Shown here in pieces: positions 58,734 to 64,000 of a stretch of DNA of 64,000 nt. The translations under genes were made by a program, and so were the position numbers. The notes beneath the pieces were generated by a model, which saw only the letters and a program-made list of their open reading frames with translations, did not search any database and had not been told where the DNA came from. The stretch's first letter is position 1; each line of letters starts with the position of its first letter. The stretch lies in the NCBI RefSeq assembly GCF_020697055.1, contig NZ_JAJFBP010000018.1, positions 140,096 through 204,095 on the forward strand, written 5' to 3'. The DNA comes from Panacagrimonas sp. GTDB lineage: Bacteria > Pseudomonadota > Gammaproteobacteria > Nevskiales > Nevskiaceae.

Positions 58734-59786
58734 ATGTCCGAATACGGATCGGCCGCCGCGCGGCGCAATGCAATAGCGGTTTATCTGGCGCTGGGCTCTC
58801 TGGCGATCGGAGCGGGGTTGCTGGGCCTGTCGAGTGGCGCGATCGACCTCAGTTTCCGCGAGCTCCTCGTCGCGGTGGGCCTGCAGGGCACGTCGGACGC
58901 GACGGCGCAAGCCGTGGTGATCGACCTGCGTCTCCCGCGGATCGCACTGGCGTTCCTCGTGGGGGCGACGTTGGCGTGCTCGGGTACCGCTATGCAGGGA
59001 CTGTTTCGAAATCCGCTGGCCGATCCGGGTCTCGTGGGAGTTTCCAGCGGCGCGGCCCTGGCCGCAGTTGCCATGATCGTGAGCGCTCCGCACCTCCATC
59101 TGCCGGCGAGCTGGATGCCCTTCGCCACTCCCCTTGCCTCCTTCGCCGGCGGCCTGGCCGCGGCACTCCTGGCCGGCCGACTCGCGGCTTCCGACGGCTA
59201 CACGCGCAGCGCAACGCTGTTGCTGGCCGGGCTGGCCATCAATTCGATTGCCGGCGCGGGCATCGGGCTGCTCACCCAGATCGCCGGGGACTCCGCCCTA
59301 CGGGAGGCGATGTTTTGGCTGTTCGGATCGCTTTCGAAGAGTGGTTGGGACGAGCTTGCGGTGGCCGCACCGATCCTCATCGGAACGCTGCTGCTGATCC
59401 CTCGCGATGCGCGGGCACTGAATGCGCTTCTGCTGGGCGAAAGTGAAGCAATGCATCTGGGAGTCAACGTCGAGCGCCTCAAGCGACGCCTGATCCTGCT
59501 CATCGTGCTGTCGGTCGCGGCCTGTGTGGCGCTGACCGGAGTGATCGGCTTCGTCGGGCTGGTCGTCCCCCACCTGCTACGGTTGTTGCTAGGACCGGAC
59601 CACGTGCGCTTGCTCCCCGCGTCCGCGCTCGGAGGCGCCGCGTTACTGGCGCTCGCCGACTGGGCAGCGCGTACGATCGTCGCGCCCGCCGAACTTCCGA
59701 TTGGAATCCTGACCGCCCTCATCGGCGGCCCGTTCTTTCTGCTCCTCCTGATCCAGATGCGCGGACGCGTGGAGACGTGGACGTGA
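58734..59786 (+). CDS. hmuU: Haem/iron ABC transporter permease (FecCD family)
   Basis: 350 residues with about ten TMs. Family motifs are DLRLPRIALAFLVGATLACS, GTAMQGLFRNPLADPGLVGV, FWLFGSLSKSGWDEL, and GFVGLVVPHLLRLLLGPDH. It should form the homodimeric channel with HmuV. Next to hemP and behind a Fur-type promoter, haem is the likely substrate, though FecCD permeases for siderophores look alike. No periplasmic binding protein (hmuT) or TonB-dependent receptor is encoded in the cluster. The stop overlaps hmuV by 10 nt. Confidence 0.9.
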   Translation: MSEYGSAAARRNAIAVYLALGSLAIGAGLLGLSSGAIDLSFRELLVAVGLQGTSDATAQAVVIDLRLPRIALAFLVGATLACSGTAMQGLFRNPLADPGLVGVSSGAALAAVAMIVSAPHLHLPASWMPFATPLASFAGGLAAALLAGRLAASDGYTRSATLLLAGLAINSIAGAGIGLLTQIAGDSALREAMFWLFGSLSKSGWDELAVAAPILIGTLLLIPRDARALNALLLGESEAMHLGVNVERLKRRLILLIVLSVAACVALTGVIGFVGLVVPHLLRLLLGPDHVRLLPASALGGAALLALADWAARTIVAPAELPIGILTALIGGPFFLLLLIQMRGRVETWT

Positions 59787-60583
59787 TCAGCGCGCGCGAT
59801 CTGACCTACTCGGCGGGTCGTCGAACGTTGATCCAGTCGGTCAACCTGGATGTCGCGCCTGGCGAGGTTCTCGCGATCCTGGGGCCCAATGGCGCCGGCA
59901 AGACCACCTTGCTTCGACTGCTGGCGGGCGAACTCGCGCCAACATGCGGGCAGGTCGCGATCAACGGAAAGCCGCTGGCGTCCTACAGCAGCGTCGAACT
60001 CGCCCGTTGCCGGGCCGTTCTGCCTCAGTCCGAATCGCTGCGCTTCGGATTTCTGGCACACGAAGTCGTCGCACTCGGACGCTATCCGTGGGGAGGCGGT
60101 TCTGGTGCCTTCGAGGGCGCCATCGTAGCGCGCGCGATGCAGTCAGCCGGTGCCTCGGCGCTTGCTTGTCGGCCGTACACGCAGCTCTCGGCCGGCGAGC
60201 GTGCTCGCGTGCAGCTGGCACGTGTTCTGGCGCAGATCTGGCAGTCAGCCGAACCCGTTCCACGTTACCTCCTGCTCGATGAGCCCACCGCGAATCTGGA
60301 CCTGGCGCACCAACACGATGTCCTGGGAACGACCCGCAACCTCTCCAGGAACAGCTTGGGAGTGATCATGGTGCTGCACGACCTGAATCTGGCCCTGCGC
60401 TACGCGGATCGTGTGCTCCTGCTACGGTCGGGCACCCCGGATGCGTGCGGCCGACCGATCGATGTACTGGGCGTAGAGACGATTCGACGGGTATTCGACG
60501 TCGACGTTGACCTCCTTTCGGGTGGAGCGTCGACTCAACCCTGGATTGCGGTTCGTCCGCGCTCCCCGCGCACGACCGGATGA
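59777..60583 (+). CDS. hmuV: Haem ABC transporter ATP-binding protein
   Basis: 268 residues from GTG at 59777. Walker A is GPNGAGKTTLLRLLAGE, the signature motif is QLSAGERARVQLARVL, and Walker B is YLLLDEPTANLDLAHQHD, followed by the switch His in VLHDLNLALRYADRV. The Q-loop is PQSESLRFGF. It powers import of haem through HmuU. Overlap with hmuU fits translational coupling. There is no hmuS haem oxygenase in the window. Confidence 0.9.
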   Translation: MDVISARDLTYSAGRRTLIQSVNLDVAPGEVLAILGPNGAGKTTLLRLLAGELAPTCGQVAINGKPLASYSSVELARCRAVLPQSESLRFGFLAHEVVALGRYPWGGGSGAFEGAIVARAMQSAGASALACRPYTQLSAGERARVQLARVLAQIWQSAEPVPRYLLLDEPTANLDLAHQHDVLGTTRNLSRNSLGVIMVLHDLNLALRYADRVLLLRSGTPDACGRPIDVLGVETIRRVFDVDVDLLSGGASTQPWIAVRPRSPRTTG

Positions 60584-60612
60584 CCCGACCGGCACCGACA
60601 TTGAAACCGGCA

Positions 60613-60641
60613 TTGAGACGCCGTAATCGCTTGGATATACT
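60613..60641 (+). promoter_or_regulatory. Promoter of the tRNA-Ala/tRNA-Glu unit
   Basis: TTGAGA (60613-60618), a 17-bp spacer and TATACT (60636-60641), followed by a GC-rich discriminator GCGCGCCC, which is typical of stable-RNA promoters under stringent control. Transcription would start about 9 nt before tRNA-Ala. Confidence 0.78.
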
Positions 60642-60657
60642 GCGCGCCCTTTTGCGA

Positions 60658-60733
<76 letters not shown>

Positions 60734-60800
60734 AATTCAAACCGGCATCGCAACTGCGCTGTCGTCGCGCGTCGCAAGGACGCGCAAATGTTCCAGCCTC

Positions 60801-60876
60801 GTTCCCATCGTCTAGAGGCCTAGGACACCTCCCTTTCACGGAGGTAACCGGGGTTCGAATCCCCGTGGGAACGCCA
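60801..60876 (+). tRNA. tRNA-Glu (UUC)
   Basis: 76 nt with encoded CCA. Acceptor GTTCCCA pairs with TGGGAAC; the anticodon arm CCTCC-CTTTCAC-GGAGG gives UUC; T-arm GGTTCGAATCC. A short hairpin (GCCACG-TTTTC-CGTGGC) follows but lacks a U-tract. Confidence 0.96.
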
Positions 60877-60917
60877 CGTTTTCCGTGGCCGTTACAAGGC
60901 GGCTCGAAGGCGGCGGC

Positions 60918-61478
60918 TCAGGGCCAGCGTGGGTAACGCTTCGGATCGAGTTTGGCGAACAACTCCTTCACGACCCACCCACCGCCGAAGAAGGCTTTCG
61001 CACTGATGAAATTACCGACCGTCGCGCTGCGCTCTTCGAGCGGCTCCGGTCCCCGGGTCTTTTCGCAGAGATAACGATCCGCCGCCACTTGCGTGAGTCG
61101 CATCCGCGTCCATCGACCGGTCGAAGGCTCGTCCGCAGCCGGCTCGGTCGAAAACTCCGCGAGCACCCTCGGATACGGCTCCGAAGGGCGCAGCACGTGC
61201 ACGCGAGGATTTGAGGACACGCGAACCATGTGAGTGGACGGCGACGTCGAATCCGAGGGAGTGCCTGAGACTCCAACGGCCAGATCCATGCCGTGTTCCT
61301 GACAGGAACGACAGGTTCCGTACTTGCGCGAAATCTCGCCCGCAAGTGCCTGACCCTCCGGCGCTATCTCATCGGGAACACGAGCGGTGAGCGATTCGGG
61401 CCGACGCATCGGGAGTGACGAATTTTGGGCAACTCGGACGAAATTCGGTCCCGCCTTGTCACCTGCGGGGCGCCGCAA
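60918..61478 (-). CDS. Hypothetical protein, start uncertain
   Basis: Up to 186 residues from TTG at 61478; ATG at 61409 would give 163. Neither has a Shine-Dalgarno. Notable features are a CxxC pair (RKYGTCRSCQEHG), a basic middle part and an aromatic end (FFGGGWVVKELFAKLD then PKRYPRWP). No family recognised. It starts only 9 bp after the MFS gene stop and could be its operon partner. Low coding certainty; the opposite frame shows nothing better. Confidence 0.42.
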   Translation of the reverse strand: MRRPAGDKAGPNFVRVAQNSSLPMRRPESLTARVPDEIAPEGQALAGEISRKYGTCRSCQEHGMDLAVGVSGTPSDSTSPSTHMVRVSSNPRVHVLRPSEPYPRVLAEFSTEPAADEPSTGRWTRMRLTQVAADRYLCEKTRGPEPLEERSATVGNFISAKAFFGGGWVVKELFAKLDPKRYPRWP

Positions 61479-61487
61479 GCTAACCGA

Positions 61488-62690
61488 TCAAGTCCGCGGC
61501 AGGGAGCGTGCGAATGCGTACCCCGTGACGATGATCACAGTCCCGGCAATCGCGAACACGCTCCGGAACCCACCGTGATCCACCGCGAACGCGGCGGCCA
61601 GGATGCCGAGCGATTGGCCCAGGAAGATGCTCGCTCCAAACAACGCCGTCGCCGTACCACGCACCGTGGGCGCCATCTGGGTCGCATGCGTCTGCAGCGT
61701 CGCATGCAACATCGCAAAGCCAAGCCCGGCAAAGAGGCACGCCGGCAACGCCATCGACGCGTGCGATATCAGCGCCATGCCGATCAGGCAGATGCCCATT
61801 GCCGCGCTGCCTGAGAGCGCAAGTCTGCGTTCTCCCATCCACGCCACCATCCGGCGCGCTTGCAGGGCATAGATCAATCCGCCGCCGGCAAATAACGCGA
61901 CGATGGCCGCAGCCTGGCTCAGCGGCATCGTGAAGCGGTGGTGGAGGTAGGACGGGACGAACGACACCGCTGAGAACGCGAATGCGCCCTCCAAAACGGT
62001 CAGCAACAGAATCCACCGTGCCCACCGCATCCGCAGAACCACAACCATGCCGCGAGTGAATCCGATCCCGGCTCCGGGCGCGTGGGCCATTCCGCTGCGA
62101 CTGCGCGACATCCCACGCAGCACCAAACCCATCACAGCAAACATCACGACCATCACGGCAAAAGGCCAGCGCCATCCCACCAGATCCACGAGCACGCCAG
62201 ACATCCACTGCCCAAACGCCGTCCCGAGCAAAGTCGCGACCATGAGATGTCCCAGGACTTCCTGGCGACGCTCGTACGAGACCGCATCGCCAACCCATGC
62301 CAGTGACAGCGGGATGATGCCACCAGCGGTCGCTCCGGAAAGTGCGCGGGCCAGGACGAGCCATTGCATATCCCGAGCGAAGATCGCCAGAACATTACCG
62401 ATCGTGCAACACGACACCGCCACGGCGATCACACGGAATTTTCCGTACCGGTCACCCAGGGGCCCGAAAAACAGCTGAAGAAGTCCGTAGGAAACGGCAA
62501 ACGCGGAGATGGTGTACGCCGCCTCACCTGTAGTCGTGTCGAATGTCTGCGCGAGGGCCGGAAGAAGCGGATCGCACAATCGCATCGAGGACATGCTGGC
62601 GAATGCCGCAACACATAGGGCGAACAGGCCCGCTTTGTCCAACGCATGTGAATTGGAGTCGAAGTTGTAACGCGAACTAACTGAATTCAT
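61488..62690 (-). CDS. MFS transporter
   Basis: 400 residues with 12 predicted TMs. The cytosolic loop 2-3 motif A is GPLGDRYGKFRVIAVAVS, and AGGIIPLSLAWVGDAVSYER resembles the motif C/loop 4-5 region of drug-proton antiporters. It probably exports a small molecule by proton exchange; the substrate is unknown. I start at ATG 62690 (MNSVSSRYNFDSNSHALDKA) although no Shine-Dalgarno is evident. Base composition is somewhat lower in GC than the housekeeping genes. It diverges from the LuxR gene across 380 bp. Confidence 0.86.
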   Translation of the reverse strand: MNSVSSRYNFDSNSHALDKAGLFALCVAAFASMSSMRLCDPLLPALAQTFDTTTGEAAYTISAFAVSYGLLQLFFGPLGDRYGKFRVIAVAVSCCTIGNVLAIFARDMQWLVLARALSGATAGGIIPLSLAWVGDAVSYERRQEVLGHLMVATLLGTAFGQWMSGVLVDLVGWRWPFAVMVVMFAVMGLVLRGMSRSRSGMAHAPGAGIGFTRGMVVVLRMRWARWILLLTVLEGAFAFSAVSFVPSYLHHRFTMPLSQAAAIVALFAGGGLIYALQARRMVAWMGERRLALSGSAAMGICLIGMALISHASMALPACLFAGLGFAMLHATLQTHATQMAPTVRGTATALFGASIFLGQSLGILAAAFAVDHGGFRSVFAIAGTVIIVTGYAFARSLPRT

Positions 62691-62840
62691 GAGAAGGGAT
62701 TGAGTACGCCGGCGGGAGACCCGTGGGAAATGCGCAAACACGCTAGTCCCCCGCAACCGCGCGCCAAGGCAGAATCCGAAAGCTGGCGCACCTGACGGTC
62801 AAATGGCCAGCGTTTCGGCGCAGTGGGAGGGGGACTCATC

Positions 62841-62945
62841 ATGATTCGTATCCCGTACAGATGCTCGCATCGCGTTGGTCTCTTGCTTGAGTCTATGGAC
62901 TCAAAGTCGCACGTCGACCAACCGATCCGCGAACTGCGCACGTAA
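62841..62945 (+). CDS. Possible 34-residue peptide (low certainty)
   Basis: ATG at 62841 follows GGGAGGGGG with a spacer of about 8 nt. The frame reads MIRIPYRCSHRVGLLLESMD and ends with IRELRT before TAA at 62943. It has no hydrophobic helix and no known family. The strong purine-rich upstream sequence is the only support; chance is quite possible. Confidence 0.22.
   Translation: MIRIPYRCSHRVGLLLESMDSKSHVDQPIRELRT
62887..62904. promoter_or_regulatory. Inverted repeat resembling a lux-box-type operator
   Basis: TTGAGTC-tatg-GACTCAA is an 18-bp inverted repeat with perfect 7-bp arms, located between the divergent MFS and LuxR-type genes. Lux boxes are 18-20-bp inverted repeats, so it is a candidate site for the neighbouring regulator (inference). 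Confidence 0.4.
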
Positions 62946-63033
62946 ACCGGCGCTCGAGCCCGCGACGAAATAGCGCCTTCGTCACGGGTGTTGTTCGGCC
63001 GAGGCCAGCGGCGCCGAAACACTCGACTGCTTC

Positions 63034-63045
63034 AACTTGCAAGTT
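63034..63045. promoter_or_regulatory. 12-bp palindrome upstream of the LuxR gene
   Basis: AACTTGCAAGTT is a perfect 12-bp palindrome, 25 bp before the LuxR ATG. Binding here would block transcription or translation start, consistent with autoregulation. Confidence 0.38.
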
Positions 63046-63070
63046 TCGAAAGCGCGAGGGAGACCCAACT

Positions 63071-63883
63071 ATGCCCACACTTGACGCTGCACGTCCTGGC
63101 TCTCCTGCGAGCCTCAAGAGCGCTGCTGAATCCGCCCGCATGCATCTCGATCAGCATGAGTTTGTAGAACCCTGGGTCAGGCGATGCGAGGCATTTGCGA
63201 ATGCGGAGGGCTTCCTCTACTTCGTATTCGGCTTGGTCTTACCACGCCTAGAGGGTCGCGCACTTCAATTGATACTCACAAATTATCCCCGCGATTGGAT
63301 AACTATCTACGACAACTTCGAATACATCCGGCTAGACCCGGTGGCCGTTCGACTGCAAACCAGCATCAGTCCATTCGCGTGGGATGAGCTACCCGTTTCC
63401 GGATCGAAGGTGAAGACATTCTGGAACAGAGCGTCGCGCTTCGGACTTCGACATGGCTATTCAGTACCTGTTCACGGTCCTCGCGGTCAGCACGCGGTGC
63501 TGTGCCTGAGTGGAAGTGGAACGCCACTCCCTCTGGAGAACCGCAAGGAACGATTTGCGCGTACATGGACGTTCGCCATTCAACTTTTGGAAGAGGTGTT
63601 TGGCCCTCTTCTGGGGAAGGACACCGAGTGCGTACGGCCTCTTGCACTCAAACAACGCGGCGCGCTGTCTTTGATCGCGCGTGGTTACTCCATACGGGAG
63701 ATCGGAGAGGCCCTTTGCATTCATCCGCGTACCGTCGAGTACCACCTTCGATGCGCTTTGGAACGCTTGGGAGCAGTAACGCGCGAGCAGGCCATTGTTC
63801 GTGCCCTAGTGACGGGCGACATCGACGAGGTCAACTATCCGGGTCGACTGCGTGATTGGTGCTGGAAGACGTCTCCCGAGTAG
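63071..63883 (+). CDS. LuxR-family regulator with autoinducer-binding domain
   Basis: 270 residues. The N-terminal domain keeps the acyl-homoserine-lactone receptor pattern: NYPRDWITIYDNFEYIRLDP (Trp76, Tyr80, Asp89 and Pro90), PFAWDEL (Trp104), FGLRHGYSVPVHGPRGQ. The C-terminal GerE helix-turn-helix is IREIGEALCIHPRTVEYHLR. So it should bind a diffusible signal and DNA. No luxI synthase is seen before the window ends. GGGAG precedes the ATG. The gene is clearly lower in GC than its surroundings, suggesting acquisition. The last 117 bp of the window after it show no gene. Confidence 0.88.
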   Translation: MPTLDAARPGSPASLKSAAESARMHLDQHEFVEPWVRRCEAFANAEGFLYFVFGLVLPRLEGRALQLILTNYPRDWITIYDNFEYIRLDPVAVRLQTSISPFAWDELPVSGSKVKTFWNRASRFGLRHGYSVPVHGPRGQHAVLCLSGSGTPLPLENRKERFARTWTFAIQLLEEVFGPLLGKDTECVRPLALKQRGALSLIARGYSIREIGEALCIHPRTVEYHLRCALERLGAVTREQAIVRALVTGDIDEVNYPGRLRDWCWKTSPE

Positions 63884-64000
63884 CTTCACGAAACTCCTCC
63901 AGAATCCTGTGGGTTCACACAATTGGCAACGCTCCGGTCGTAAACCACACTGCATCCCATGGGTCGCACTTCCCGTGCGACGCGACGTCACGACGCAATG

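Larger units (their letters stand above)
62691..63070. other. Intergenic region between the divergent MFS and LuxR genes
   Basis: A gap of 380 bp, lower in GC than most of the window. It contains a possible 34-codon reading frame (62841-62945), an 18-bp inverted repeat inside it (62887-62904) and a 12-bp palindrome near the LuxR start (63034-63045). The LuxR Shine-Dalgarno is GGGAG near 63057. No clear promoter hexamers found. Confidence 0.55.

Overview
The window is a GC-rich (roughly two-thirds G+C by eye), densely packed stretch of a gammaproteobacterial chromosome. Gene order and family content point to the Lysobacterales (Xanthomonadales), perhaps a Rhodanobacteraceae/Dokdonella-like genome: tig-clpP-clpX-lon-hupB-tRNA-ppiD, gloB/methyltransferase/rnhA/dnaQ, suhB divergent from trmJ, FadA/FadB next to a phasin, and short dispersed palindromes of the kind common in that order. 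No phage, integrase, transposase or CRISPR array is visible. The family assignment is inference; the genes are read directly.

Layout. 1-3.4 kb: a KaiC-like ATPase (cut by the window edge) overlapping a soluble histidine kinase, then a secreted Ig-like protein. 3.4-8 kb: a 12-TM MMPL/RND exporter fused to a cyclic-nucleotide-binding domain, its LolA-like partner and a divergent MerR regulator. 8-19 kb: accessory enzymes: GST, a zinc-ribbon/class III cyclase/ATPase giant, a ketopantoate-reductase-like protein, a SelO pseudokinase with an internal in-frame deletion, a lipoprotein, a luciferase-like monooxygenase with a DUF1993 protein, and an alpha/beta hydrolase. 18.6-25.5 kb: arfB, cysteine desulfurase, cysE, two small membrane proteins and trmJ, divergent from suhB and a K+/H+ antiporter. 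25.6-33.8 kb: FecR/SPOR protein with a coding 15-bp repeat, argD-type aminotransferase, fadA, fadB, phasin and an ArsR-methyltransferase fusion. 33.8-36.7 kb: dnaQ, rnhA, methyltransferase, gloB.

36.8-46.3 kb is the most striking block: nine co-directional, mostly ATGA-overlapping genes encoding a small exported protein, three exported TPR proteins (two of them lipoproteins), another small exported protein, one ExbB/TolQ/MotA-type channel subunit, two different ExbD/TolR subunits and a TonB-like protein with an AgmX/PglI C-terminal domain, closed by a strong terminator. It looks like a proton-motive-force-driven envelope machine related to the Agl/Glt and Tol/Exb families; its function cannot be read from sequence.

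46.3-58.3 kb is housekeeping: fabI and a SIMPL protein, a 33-residue membrane peptide, a dicarboxylate/amino-acid symporter, ppiD, tRNA-Asp, tRNA-Val, hupB, lon (with a near-consensus heat-shock promoter), clpX, clpP, tig and tRNA-Leu. 58.4-60.6 kb is a haem-uptake unit (hemP-hmuU-hmuV) behind a Fur-box-like promoter but without a local binding protein or receptor. After tRNA-Ala and tRNA-Glu come an unknown protein, an MFS exporter and, in noticeably lower-GC DNA, a LuxR-type autoinducer-binding regulator with two palindromes upstream.
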